Shown here in pieces: positions 55,301 through 63,925 of a DNA stretch of 64,000 nucleotides. The stretch spans positions 14,025,704-14,089,703 of the forward strand of contig NC_088304.1 in assembly GCF_032854445.1 (NCBI RefSeq), in the 5' to 3' direction. How positions within the stretch are numbered: position 1 is the first letter of the stretch; each line of letters opens with the position of its first letter. The notes under the pieces are model-generated. The model worked only from the letters and a program-made list of their open reading frames with translations, was not told the DNA's origin and did no database searches. The stretch comes from Liolophura sinensis (Eukaryota > Mollusca > Polyplacophora > Chitonida > Chitonidae). The position numbers were made by a program, and so were the translations under genes.

Positions 55301-58300
55301 TTTCTCGCTTATCACCTGGCTATCACCCTTGCTATCTTATAGATCCCCCGGGCTGTGCCCGGTTTCCTCCCACCATAATGCTGGCAGCCGTCGTATAAGT
55401 GAAATATTCTTGAGTACGGCGTAAAACACCAATCAAATAAATAAATAAATAAATAAATACAATGACTGGTCGTAGGGCCTTAATACATGCAAATTCATAA
55501 ATTCATGCAACAAGCAACCTGCGGATGCTCGTGAGTTTCCCCAGGGCTCTGCCCGGTTTCATCCCACTATAACACTGGCCGCCGTCGTATAAGTGAAATA
55601 TTCTTGAGTACGGAGTAAAACGCCAATCAAATAAATAAATAAATATCTTATAGATTCATACAGTAAAGAGTAAAGTAGAAATTAGAATAAAATTATACAA
55701 AAGGCCATAATTATTGTATTCATCATGACGGTGAAATCTCGCAGGACTTTTTGTTACATTTAACTGTGGAATAAACTACAAGAGGCGGTATTTTACCGAT
55801 GATACGTGTAAGCATTTACCAAGTATCAAACTGTCGTCATTACCGTGGATTTACTCTCTATACTGTAGTGTTTTATATTAAGTGTGTATGCCAAATTTAT
55901 AGAGGTCCACCTAAATGTTTGCCAGATTGATAGAGGTCTACCTAAATGTTTGCCAGATTGATAGAGGTCCACCTAGATGTTTGCCAAATTGATAGAGGTC
56001 CTAAATGTTTGCCAAATTGATAGAGGTCCTAAATGTTTGCCAAATTGATAGAGGTCCACCTAGATGTTTGCCAAATTGATAGAGGTCCACCTAAATGTTT
56101 GCCATATCGATAGAGGTCCACCTAGATGTTTGCCAAATTGATAGAGGTCCACCTAGATGTTTGCCAAATTGATAGAGGTCCTAAATGTTTGCCAAATTCA
56201 CAGAGGCCCACCTAAATGTTTGCCAAATTCACAGAGGTCCACCTAAATGTTTGCCAAATTCACAGAGGTCCACCTAAATGTTTGCCAGATGGATAGAGGT
56301 TCACCTAAATGTTCGCCAAATTGATAGAGGTCCACCTAAATGGCCATACGAGGGCTAATGACCTATTAAAGACACCGATAACAGCGAACAAGGGAACCAC
56401 GAAATTTGCCATTATCGCTTAGCTATAATAATTAATATTACCTAAAAAAATAGTGAACAAATAACAAATAAATAAATAAAGAAAGAAAATCAAATTTTCT
56501 TCAAATTTAGCACTGTATTTATTTCAGGCGATACTCGTGAATCTCGATCCATTGGCGTTCATCTTCCCGATGGCTTTGTCAGCGAAGTGTGCCTTCATGA
56601 TGCCAATTGCCAGCCCGCCAAACGCCATTGCTTTTTCATTGGGTGCGCTACAGGTGAAAGATATGGTAAGTGTTGACAAGTTTTCAGGGTTGTACAGTGT
56701 GAGTAAGTGTTGACAAGTTTTCAGTGTGCACAGTGTGTGGTAAGTGTTGACAAGTTTTTAGTGTGCGCAGTGTGTGGTAAGTGTTGACAAGTTTTCAGCG
56801 TGCACAGTGCGTGGTAAGTATTGACAAGTTTTCAGTGTGGGTTAAGTGCAACAGATAACACGGCGCGTTGTGCCCGCACACCAGCAAATGTTATGTTAAA
56901 GCGAAATGCTCAATTCCTTCGCCGTTGTCGTGCATACCCATGGTCAATGAAATAATGACGCTGACGGTGTAATGCATGGAATAATGCCACTGATAATGTG
57001 TTAACTGATGAAATAATGCCGCTAGCGCTGACAGTGTTATAACTGATGAAATAATGTGCTAACTGATGAAATAATGCCGCTAGCGCTGACAGTGTTATAA
57101 CTGCTGAAATAATGTGGCTAATAGTGTGTTATCAGATACAATAATGCCACTGATAATGTGCTAACTGATGAAATAATGTCACTAGCTCTGATAGTGTTAT
57201 AATTGATGAAATAATGTGGCTAATAGTGTTATCTGATGAAAAAATACCACTGACAATGTGCTAACTGTTGAAATAACATCGCCGACTGTGTGTTTAAGGG
57301 TAAAATAATGCCGCTGACAGGAGACTAATTCGTGAAATAATAGCACCGACAATAGACTGAGGGATTTTTTTATTCACAATGGTCCATAGTGTTGAAAGCA
57401 AACTTGACATGAGGTTGTTCTAAAACAAGTTAAAGATGATGACAGAGTTTCCTGCAATTTCGCCTATTTTTATTACCATTTTAAGGCTCTCGGTTATTTG
57501 GACATGCTCAATGCATGTTATGTACAAAATATGTGAAGGAACACCATGGGCTGACAATGGAGTTAGTTATTATTCATGTATTGCCAAAATAGTAAATATC
57601 ACGCCTTTCCCTTTTATGATGAAAAAATAATTCACTTATCTATTTGTTTGTTTATTTATTTATATATTTATTTGATCGGTGTTTTGTGCCGTACTCAAAA
57701 TATTTAAGTTACACGACGGCGGCAGGCGTTGTGGTGGGAGGAAACCGGGCAGAGCCTTGGTGAAATCCACCACCATCTGAAGGTTTACGATGAAAGCGGT
57801 GATCTATATTTCACACCATATGTGTTTTACAACATGTCCTGTTACACTTCTCATGTTTCCTTTCTGTTATTACATTTCAGTTATTACGCCTCTGTTATTT
57901 CACGGCTGGGTAAACACTGACGTTATATTCACAATTTAATGTACTTTATTTACACAAGACTTTAATTAAATTATAAATTGTGACAGTTGAGTAACAACGA
58001 CATTTCTTTCTTGCACACTAAAAGGTATAAGCTACGCAGATGTAGAAGGGATGTGGCGGATTTCCATTTTTTAGCTGTGCGTTTTTTTTATATTTTCGCA
58101 GTCTGAGTTTTTATTTTTATTTTAAGCAGACTCACAAAAAGAATAAGAACTCCCAGAAAAAGAGATCGGGTTGGAGTTTTTCTTTTGTTTGAGACGAAGA
58201 AAAAAAGAAAAGAAAAGCTGCCATAAAATATCTCGAGAATCGCGATAATAAGCCAATCGAATTACGTTTTGCTTCGCGATTTTGTTGAAACACTCATGTA

Positions 58301-58700
58301 TGTGAAACTGTATTTGGATGATTATCTCGGGGCCCGAGATCTTTTTCTTAGAGTTTTTCTTTTTTGAAGAGGGGGGCTCTTTAAAAAAAAAAACACTCAA
58401 CTGCAAAAGTGGAAAAAGGAAAGGAACAATTTTAAAAATAGCCGTCTCCCTTTTATGACTTCGTAAAAACCAGTTAAACACTTTCCGCCTTTGTATATTT
58501 CATTCAAACAATATTAAGGGTATTCACACTTTGGTATATAGCATCCCCCTTTTTTTTTACAGGCCATGGCAGGATTCCTTCTCAACATATTGTCTCTCCT
58601 GACGATAAACCTGAGTGCACATGCGTGGGGCAAGGCCTACTTCCGGTGGGATGTCATAGCAGATGAGATGAGACAAAACATAACATCAGCCACAATTTAA
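37282..58700 (+). CDS. SLC13: SLC13-family anion transporter, gene B (14 exons, 564 aa)
   Basis: Second SLC13/DASS transporter, downstream of gene A in the same orientation. CDS = join(37282..37389, 38745..38894, 46017..46132, 46733..46860, 47214..47283, 48077..48211, 49822..49950, 50315..50416, 51604..51708, 52169..52266, 53577..53692, 54451..54612, 56528..56665, 58563..58700), 1695 nt with no internal stop. It shares all intron phases with gene A. Family marks: PLPVTSLLPVFLFPALGVL, AAERWGLHKRMALRIL, LTGGPPN, PWGIVLIIGAAF, LTEFISNSAT, MMPIASPPNAI, and a C-terminal N-I-T sequon at N558, the same residue number as gene A. The first SNT hairpin is again T-A-G (142-144); the second is S-N-S (458-460), so this copy keeps the asparagine. 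Intron 2 is expanded to 7.1 kb by a 52-bp satellite. Substrate cannot be told from sequence alone. Confidence 0.93.
37450..37585 (+). mobile_element. Family 1 SINE, 5'-truncated, gene B intron 1
   Basis: tttcctcccaccataatgct through gagtacggcgtaaaacactg. Confidence 0.8.
37715..38115 (+). repeat. R1 copy with extended 3' part
   Basis: After the ctgtacgctgtatgtctaac part it continues into aaggatgtttctttgcg, shared with 60280-60340, which shows that R1 is longer than 350 bp. Confidence 0.75.
38406..38642 (+). mobile_element. Family 1 SINE variant with diverged head, gene B intron 1
   Basis: Head cctccgtggccgaggtggtt and tail gcgacataaaacaccaatca. Confidence 0.8.
38745..38894 (+). CDS. SLC13: Gene B exon 2 (aa 37-86)
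   Basis: Acceptor gttttttttttgaag, donor gtagat, phase 0 to 0. Encodes GRCAYGVAILIVFWVFEVLP, then PVTSLLPVFLFPALGVLTT and ends EFIK. A SINE ends about 100 bases upstream of the acceptor. Confidence 0.94.
40213..40395 (+). repeat. 25-27-bp minisatellite
   Basis: About seven units of gatcactgattctgtcttgc with variable ends. Confidence 0.88.
40800..41035 (+). repeat. R1 copy with a two-unit 48-bp duplication
   Basis: The segment starting tcacgctatcgtcgctgctc at 40930 recurs at 40978, exactly 48 bases later. It is the same segment that makes up the 5190-6722 array. Confidence 0.88.
41535..41662 (-). mobile_element. Family 1 SINE, partial
   Basis: gttttccgccgtactgaaga to ctgcag. Confidence 0.75.
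41985..46016 (+). repeat. 52-bp satellite built from the exon 3 acceptor, about 77 units, gene B intron 2
   Basis: The unit starts agtccatcaatcacaatcat, continues cgggatatttaacact and ends ttattctgtgttgtag. The first 35 bases match the start of exon 3 (46017 on) at about 29 positions and would encode SPSITIIGIF; the tail is the acceptor tract. Units at the left edge are more diverged. Higher-order blocks recur with shared variants. Confidence 0.97.
46017..46132 (+). CDS. SLC13: Gene B exon 3 (aa 87-125), at the end of the 52-bp satellite
   Basis: Acceptor tctgtgttgtag, donor gtttgt, phase 0 to 2. Encodes SPTITIIGVFSIVSAAERWG, then LHKRMALRILTLFGTKPHW. The first 35 or so bases and the acceptor are the same sequence as the unit repeated upstream. 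The frame and 116-nt length match gene A exon 3, which fixes the true acceptor as the last one of the array. Confidence 0.92.
46425..46650. repeat. Two R1 fragments, one in each direction, gene B intron 3
   Basis: Plus: aaaggccgtatttcactaat, then actgtcgtcggtgatctggt. Minus: the mirror of ttggttacgtgtgatcattt at 46590-46640. Confidence 0.65.
46733..46860 (+). CDS. SLC13: Gene B exon 4 (aa 125-168): altered first SNT hairpin
   Basis: Acceptor tgttatgcag, donor gtaaca, phase 2 to 1. Encodes LIFGMLVCTSILSVFITAGV, then LMIPIVHSVVDKLKN. T142-A143-G144 replace S-N-T exactly as in gene A. Confidence 0.94.
47214..47283 (+). CDS. SLC13: Gene B exon 5 (aa 168-191): polar loop
   Basis: Acceptor ctttccgtttcag, donor gtatat, phase 1 to 2. 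Encodes DIEMQSAENNSEHGTEISDD, a variable polar loop. One codon longer than in gene A. Confidence 0.85.
48077..48211 (+). CDS. SLC13: Gene B exon 6 (aa 191-236)
   Basis: Acceptor tgttatttcag, donor gtaagt, phase 2 to 2. Encodes NRLFKAFSLCICYGTAIGSS, then LLTGGPPNLVTFSL, closer to the family loop G-x-G-P-N than gene A. Confidence 0.95.
48225..48535 (+). repeat. R1 copy, gene B intron 6
   Basis: Nearly complete, from gttaaatataatggcaacac to ctatgctatacatcttcaat. Starts 14 bases after the exon 6 donor. Confidence 0.85.
48730..49075 (+). repeat. 23-bp pyrimidine-rich minisatellite, gene B intron 6
   Basis: About 14 units of ttgcctctattttatatctc. Related, more diverged units continue to about 49450. 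Confidence 0.92.
49516..49778. mobile_element. MITE family M1, best copy
   Basis: Begins tacactccaaaaattattct and ends aattttttgagtgta; the ends mirror each other for about 100 bases. Ends 44 bases before the exon 7 acceptor. Confidence 0.88.
49822..49950 (+). CDS. SLC13: Gene B exon 7 (aa 236-279)
   Basis: Acceptor ttccctcgcag, donor gtaaat, phase 2 to 2. Encodes YGLPSKLTFLGWFIYAAPVS, then a hydrophobic helix ending LVILFLRGR. Confidence 0.95.
50315..50416 (+). CDS. SLC13: Gene B exon 8 (aa 279-313): charged segment
   Basis: Acceptor ctatgttcacag, donor gtaaat, phase 2 to 2. Encodes NTEEMKQAEERVKEHLNQEY, polar and helix-like. Same length as gene A exon 8. Confidence 0.93.
50745..51085 (+). 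mobile_element. Two diverged family 1 SINE copies, gene B intron 8
   Basis: First at 50745-50928 (gcggcctccatggc), second at 50935-51085 (ctctgaccgtacgcgggaag). Confidence 0.75.
51345..51465 (+). mobile_element. Family 1 SINE fragment
   Basis: cttccagtaacctgcagatg to gagtaaaac. Confidence 0.65.
51604..51708 (+). CDS. SLC13: Gene B exon 9 (aa 313-348)
   Basis: Acceptor tttcttcacag, phase 2 to 2. Encodes YPEKVVVMLTVILVILFLTE, then DLYFVPGWDSLF. The donor gtattc is weak but fits length and phase of gene A. Confidence 0.92.
52169..52266 (+). CDS. SLC13: Gene B exon 10 (aa 348-381)
   Basis: Acceptor ctataccacag, donor gtaagt, phase 2 to 1. Encodes GSPAPVCLITALLFIIPAKS, then PRQILRRDDK. Confidence 0.94.
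52984..53238 (-). mobile_element. Full-length family 1 SINE, gene B intron 10
   Basis: Tail ttgattggtatttcacgccg at left, head aactgagccacggaggtcc at right. Confidence 0.85.
53240..53390 (+). mobile_element. Family 1 SINE, 5'-truncated, facing the previous copy
   Basis: aagtgggaaagtcttcagca onwards. The two copies form a head-to-head inverted pair. Confidence 0.7.
53577..53692 (+). CDS. SLC13: Gene B exon 11 (aa 381-419)
   Basis: Acceptor tctatttcag, donor gtactt, phase 1 to 0. Encodes FAALLTWKCM, then PWGIVLIIGAAFSLVKACK, the P-W...G-x-x-F-x-L-x-K segment of the family. Confidence 0.95.
54451..54612 (+). CDS. SLC13: Gene B exon 12 (aa 420-473): second hairpin with S-N-S
   Basis: Acceptor tgactttag, donor gtaggt, phase 0 to 0. 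Encodes VSGLTGMIAG, then VTSLLTEFISNSATIILLLP. The conserved asparagine is kept (N459). One codon shorter than gene A before the E-x-W. Confidence 0.95.
54620..54995. mobile_element. MITE family M2, diverged, gene B intron 12
   Basis: Shares gacgtcac, ttttgaatgataaaat and ttttactaggttgaaaaa, in the same order, with 14545-14900. Confidence 0.65.
55075..55650. mobile_element. Three family 1 SINE pieces, gene B intron 12
   Basis: Minus copy at 55075-55290, plus copies at 55340-55460 and 55510-55650. The second ends in (aaat)n. Confidence 0.8.
55735..55880 (+). repeat. R1 fragment, gene B intron 12
   Basis: caagaggcggtattttaccg to ggatttactctctatactgt. Confidence 0.7.
55885..56345 (+). repeat. 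About 33-bp minisatellite, gene B intron 12
   Basis: About 14 units of tttgccaaattgatagaggt plus ccacctaaatg; some units lack the ccac. Confidence 0.95.
56528..56665 (+). CDS. SLC13: Gene B exon 13 (aa 474-519): SLC13 signature region
   Basis: Acceptor tttatttcag, donor gtaagt, phase 0 to 0. Encodes DPLAFIFPMALSAKCAFMMP, then IASPPNAIAFSLG and QVKDM. K replaces the usual serine of the signature. The donor sequence is repeated four more times downstream. Confidence 0.96.
56666..56840 (+). repeat. 37-bp repeat of the exon 13 donor, gene B intron 13
   Basis: gtaagtgttgacaagttttc starts at 56666 (the real donor) and again at 56703, 56740 and 56777, with gtaagtattgac at 56814: exact 37-base steps. 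Each unit also has ttttcag or ttttag. Confidence 0.95.
56935..57365 (+). repeat. Degenerate short repeat, gene B intron 13
   Basis: Irregular units around tgatgaaataatgccactga and taatgtgctaac. Confidence 0.85.
57651..57790 (-). mobile_element. Family 1 SINE, partial
   Basis: tttgatcggtgttttgtgcc to accatctgaaggtt. Confidence 0.75.
58563..58700 (+). CDS. SLC13: Gene B exon 14 (aa 520-564) and stop
   Basis: Acceptor ttttttttacag, phase 0. Encodes AMAGFLLNILSLLTINLS, then WGKAYFRWDVI and MRQNITSATI, then TAA. The N-I-T sequon is at N558. Confidence 0.95.
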   Translation, partial: AMAGFLLNILSLLTINLSAHAWGKAYFRWDVIADEMRQNITSATI

Positions 58701-58927
58701 CTGACATGAACTTGTGGGGTTGAGACCCTGGAGACAGTTATGCTAAATTTTTATACACTATCTTGAACTAAAATGTTCTATATGTTTGCTTTGGAGAGTG
58801 GTGTATCTTCCAATACACTTAAGAACACAACACAATTTGTTCAAAGGTGAATCGGTAGTTATGAAAGCCTTATTTAAGACCTCAATCCTAATAGTAGATT
58901 CATTCAAATATATAATTTACTTTTGTA

Positions 58928-58933
58928 AATAAA
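58928..58933 (+). terminator. Candidate polyadenylation signal of gene B
   Basis: AATAAA hexamer 228 bases after the gene B stop codon, the first one after it. No comparable hexamer was found close after the gene A stop. Confidence 0.5.
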
Positions 58934-60057
58934 AAGGTTAACACCGGATGTCCCACCTTATACAAAACTACCTCCAATATGACACCCTTTCAAACGATGT
59001 GTATTAAGAGTTTAAGAGGCTCTTAATCTCTTATCAAATTTTCTGTATTTACCAAAACTGGTTCGTATTACATACCTATCAGTAAATATCAGACTTGTAC
59101 CATCACTATTTACTGTGTTAAAGATTCAGAATGTTACAATCCGACCCACTTTAGAAATTTTGGAAACTTTATTTTTGAACGGAAACACGTGAACAAAAGA
59201 GTCTGATATTTTGTGAAAGGTAATTATTTGGGATATTCTAAAATAGCAGCAAAAGTTCGATTGGCACTGATCGACTTTCTGCCCAAAATCAGTCTTTGGA
59301 ATAGATTTCAACCTGATTGAGGTCCCGTGTGCGTATCTATGTGGTGCCACGGGACGTGCTCGTGCCTACGTTTTAAGCATTTGAATGGCATGCATAATAA
59401 ATGCAACCCCAAATGAAGAAAATTGACGAGGGGTCAGATTTCACCGGATGCGTGTGACTATTTTTGCAATCTACCACTGTCGTCATTGTCTTGAAATGAC
59501 ATTCGTATTTCATAGAGAGATCATTAATCATGTAAGATGTGAGATAATATACTTATGTAACAGAAATGAGACTTACGTCAACATGACTTAGATTTTAATC
59601 TGTGCTTTGAAACATTCGCATACCATCCTCCATCCAAAATGGACACCCTAGTTCAGTGATCGCAAGGCCAGTCCCCAAAGCAATGGTGAGCACAAATCTC
59701 TAAAGAACAAACTAAGGGCAGATTCTTACAAAGAAAAGCAGTTAACAGTTTTCAGTGATGACGAAAACTCGCAGTAAATGTACTAGGCTACTGAGGTAAA
59801 GCAGTATACAAATCGTGTACCATTGCTAGTTAATAGATCGATACTAAGACATGTATCTCAGATGCGCTTTGATCGCAACACCTCATACATTGAACGTCGC
59901 GATCTAATTCAACACGATAACCTATTGCCACTAACATCGCGTTAATCGGAATTAGACACCGTTATGAAACAGGGTGCCAGTAATTATGAATTCTCCTTCC
60001 ATGTTTACTTACAGGAGAATTACTCTCGTTGTAGAACTTGAGAAACTTACAGTGAAG

Positions 60058-60370
60058 GCGCGCGTGGCGTGTAAATTGCTGCTATTTATGCATTTACATG
60101 AACAGTTAGAATAAAACCCTGACTGAGGTAAATCGACAAGGGAGCGTATTTCACGTGTTACCATTTGCCAGCTGCTCTGCTTTTACTCTCTATACAGTAT
60201 GTTTTTAATTATATTTGTAGGAATGATCTGGACGCACTACTTTTTGCATTACTACCCTTTTAAAAACAGATTTTACAAAAACAATGTGTGTCGCAATAGA
60301 ATGCAAGAAGGATGTTTCTTTGCGCCATGACGACACAAAACTAAAGTCAAAGCTCCGTCATTCTACTCCG
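60058..60370 (+). repeat. R1 copy with extended 3' part
   Basis: cgtgtaaattgctgctattt to caaggatgtttctttgcg-type sequence, matching 37715-38115. Confidence 0.8.
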
Positions 60371-61209
60371 GAAGCTTCTTATCATGCAGCTGTCTAGGAC
60401 ATAAATCAGGCTTAACTTTAAAATAGCTTACTGCGCTTAAGTTGCGACTTATCTTAAGGATTTAGATTTTAATACTAAGGGTTTTCTTATGCCTACATTA
60501 CAAACCTGAAAATTAGCGTTTGAATTCAACTCTAAATTCAGAAATAATAGCACACGTTAAGAACGGTGTCTGATTTATGTCTAAGGCAGTTTAATTCTCT
60601 CGTGCTACACGTCATTTGGGAATAGGCCATGCGATTATTGACCCGGAACGTCCATGTTCGTTAACGTCCGGTATACGAATGTCTGTTTCGACGCATAGAG
60701 TGTTGATGAAAAATTGTAGTATTGAAGGTTTTTCTTCATGTTGGAATCTTTTTAAAAGCCTAACCCAAAACTGAAAGTGAAAATGATGGTTTTCTAGTGG
60801 TTAAAATGTCTATATACCTCGCATGCCTGAATGTCCATTACATGTGGTCACGGTGGAAATGGCATCATACTACCGTGAAGTAATGTTTGTATAGATCGTA
60901 CAGAAAGAGGGCCTCACTGGCTTTGGTGTGTAAAGCGTCAGTCTCTCTTCAGAGTATAAGGCCCAGGGCTAGTCAGGGCAGTTGGTTACTTGTTCGAATC
61001 TAATTCCAGTCTAAAGATATGGTCACGTGAGTGACATTGTCACGTGAGTTGTGGTTTCTTGTTTTTGTTGTTTGTACTGGGGAAATCCCTATTCCTTTGG
61101 AAAATTCCGCTGAATTTACTACTATTCTATTACAATGAGTAAGTAATACATTATCAGTGCGCTCATAAAACGTCTTGGTTAAACATCAACAATTGAGAAA
61201 CAGAATTGG

Positions 61210-61402
61210 ATCTGTTAGTGCAGCACAGTAACCCAGGAGGCTGTTACCAATGCACTCAGTGTGAGTTCAAGTCCAGCTGGTGTTGGCTCCCTCTCCGCTC
61301 GTACGTGGGAATGTCTGTTTCTTCCGGGTTCTGCCTAGTTTCCTCTCACCATAATGCTGGCCGTCATCGTATAAGTGAAATATTCTTGAGTACGGCGTAA
61401 GT
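61210..61402 (+). mobile_element. Family 1 SINE, diverged head
   Basis: tgtgagttcaagtccagctg to gagtacggcgtaa. Confidence 0.8.
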
Positions 61403-62156
61403 CCGAATTCCCATTGTTGGGAAAGGGTGGACACAATTGTGTACTGCCAGGTTTAGAAATATATAAAGAGAAACGGGTCATTTCCTTTGAGACAAAATGA
61501 CAAACCAAGTGATTTGATAGTTGTATATGTTGTATAATGTTTCATTGTTGTTAACGGCCATACTCAAGAATGCACTATATTGTATGTGCCGAGGAAATTG
61601 AAGTGCTCGAACATCAGCGACCTTTGGTATTTTATAATGGCGAACCGTTCCACGTATGACATATTATACTGGTTAAAGGCAGGTGGTCTCCAGCGAACCT
61701 GATGTAGGGCTACACGACAGAATACCATCAAGAGCGCCTTGTCACCAAGATACTGAGAGCTATAGAAACCGAGAAATACAGACAGCACCTTCGGCCACAA
61801 CTTAGTTGTCAACATGGTGCTCAGTGGAATGGCAGCGGAAGAGACCGCTTCTTGTCGTCAAGGTACATCAGCTAACACTCATCAGCTAACGCATGTGTGA
61901 TAGTATTTATTGTAACCTTAAACTTTTTTATTAAATATTGATGAAATTCTAAGTTCTCGTTTGAGTGACAGGTGCGTTCTATTATTTATCACAGCATTCC
62001 CTCTAGACTAATATTTCAAACTCTTCAGAGAATAATGGGTTTTTGAGACAGACTTGTTAGCTGGGAACCAAGAAAAGCAAACAGTAGTGCTGCCGTCGCC
62101 CTGATCTAAGCTTGATCATCTATAAACAAGTTACATATAGGAGTAGACACGCAGAC

Positions 62157-62517
62157 ATGCGGAACTGCGGAACCTCTCAGCGGAATGTTGGAACATTTTG
62201 GATGATTTCTCTAATCGGGGCATACGTTAATATCTTGGTGGAAGGATGGGTTTACAGGAACTCTAGTGCTTTGAGTACCACTCAGTTCATGGTTTCAGAT
62301 TTTGCTTTCTGTGTGTCCACAGATGAATTTACAGCGTCTCTGTACAAAAGCGTTATAGTTGTCTCTCTGCCCGACTGTCTAACGAGATGTGAAGAAGACA
62401 TCAGCTGTGGTCATGTCATGTTTTGTGCCAGAGAGCTCTCTTGCTATCTGGAAAGTGAACAAGGAAAGGAACCTTGCGGTGCAGAGTGCATGAAATGTCC
62501 GTGTTTCTACAATACAG
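62157..62517 (+). CDS. First coding exon of a probable secreted PAN/apple-like protein
   Basis: Open from the ATG at 62157 to a gtaaaa donor, phase 1. The N terminus has a hydrophobic run (MISLIGAYVNILV), a possible signal peptide or anchor. Residues after about 40 are cysteine-rich with the spacing of a PAN/apple-like module: LPDCLTRCEEDISCGHVMF, then CARELSCYLE and a C-x-x-C-x-C cluster. Such modules mediate protein or carbohydrate binding in secreted proteins. An upstream in-frame stretch begins with TTG, not ATG, so 62157 is preferred. Inference: extracellular protein. The full gene continues to the right. Confidence 0.6.
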
Positions 62518-62760
62518 GTAAAATTTTATATTTTTTATATATACAGATTTTAATTGTTGTAAACTTACTGGGAATGCCCATAATAAAGGTTAACTGAAGT
62601 ATTTTTAAATCCATTTGGATATAATTTAAAAATCCTAATTAAATACCATAGATGGATTTGTGGAATTCCGTCAAATATATGTTCTAATTAAGCAAAAAAA
62701 CATCAATTAAAGTCTCTCGAAAATGTTTACTACCTTCAAAAGCTGATTTCATGTTTACAG

Positions 62761-62888
62761 TGTGTTGCCCAGAAAATATTTGTCTCTGTCGTGACACAGC
62801 CAACCTATGGTGTCCCACTTCACGTAGTCTCACGCCTCAAAAAAACGAATCTCGCGTTTCATCGAAGTCGCTGTCGTGTAACAAGTGA
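62761..62888 (+). CDS. Second exon of the PAN-like gene, end uncertain
   Basis: Acceptor tcatgtttacag joins in phase to the previous exon and gives VCCPENICLCRDTANLWC, again cysteine-rich, followed by a polar S/T/K stretch. It reaches TGA at 62888. A gtgagg donor at 62885 could instead continue the transcript, but its phase gives a stop in the next candidate exon, so the end is left open. Confidence 0.45.
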
Positions 62889-63235
62889 GGTCATTCAGAG
62901 CAGGACTATTAACGGCTTATATATCTGGCAGAATTTAGGAAACTTTGAATGGTGGCACTTGAAAGTGAAACCAAGACTTGGAAATTTCAGCAGCAGTGTC
63001 TTTTTTATACTTGAATTGGAATCATCAACGTTAGTACCGGTACACGCTATAGCATACATGCAATTTGGTAAGATACGTATACACAATATGTATTAAGCTC
63101 CTCGCATTGGCTTATTTCGGCGACTTTTGCCACACATTGGCTGCTATCGTGGAAAGCCTAGGCTTGCACGACTTGTGGTCTCAGGAGTTTTATAGACAGT
63201 TTGAAAAAAACAAAACACAAACACACACACAAAAT

Positions 63236-63492
63236 TTATTTATTTTTATTTGATTGGTGTTTTACGCCGTACTCAAGAATATTTCATGCGGCCAGCATTA
63301 TGGTGGGAGGAAACCGGGCAGAGCCTGGGGGAAACCCACGACCATCCGCAAGTTGTTAGTGGACCTTCCCACTTACGACCGGAGAGGAAGCCAGCATGAG
63401 CTGGACTTGAGCTCACAGCGACCGCATTGGTGAGAGACTCCTTGGTCAGTACGCTGCGCTGGCGCGCTAACCGACAGAGCCACGGAGGGCTA
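63236..63492 (-). mobile_element. Full-length family 1 SINE with C-rich right flank
   Basis: Head at the right (gagccacggagg), directly followed by a C-rich run (63493-63540). Confidence 0.88.
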
Positions 63493-63925
63493 CCCCCCCC
63501 CCCCCCCACCCACCCCCATCCCCCACCCCCACCCCCCCCACACACAAACTTGCATTTATGAACTGTAATTTGACTGTTAACTCAGGTTGTTATTACATGT
63601 GCCCTGTTTTAAACTAAAATCGCAAAGGTAATCTCTTTCATGTAGATGGTTTATGTAAAACCTACACGCTTCCTTTGAGTTTACCGCGCTTCTCAACATC
63701 GTACATCGGTCATTGATGTTTCGGCTGGAAGCATTGGAAAGAACAGGAATGCCTCAGAACATGAACATTGTCCAGTGTCGACCAAGTTCATCTTTGGTTT
63801 CCCGGATTTTCTCCAGTTTTCTCCCGTACATAAAATTCACCATCTGCATCTTTTGGTGAAACAATAAATTCAATAAGGGTAATTGAATAAAATATATATT
63901 AATAAGTTATCTGTTTACGTTCCAG

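Larger units (their letters stand above)
58934..62156. other. Intergenic DNA after gene B
   Basis: Holds R1 pieces (about 59405-59490 and 60058-60370), a diverged SINE at 61210-61400 and otherwise unique sequence. One minus-strand open stretch (61564-61815) is noted under rejected items. Confidence 0.5.

Noticed and set aside
61564-61815. Minus-strand open frame of 83 codons
   Set aside because: It reads somewhat like protein but matches no family I recognise, has no clear splice partners, and could be chance. Left as unassigned.
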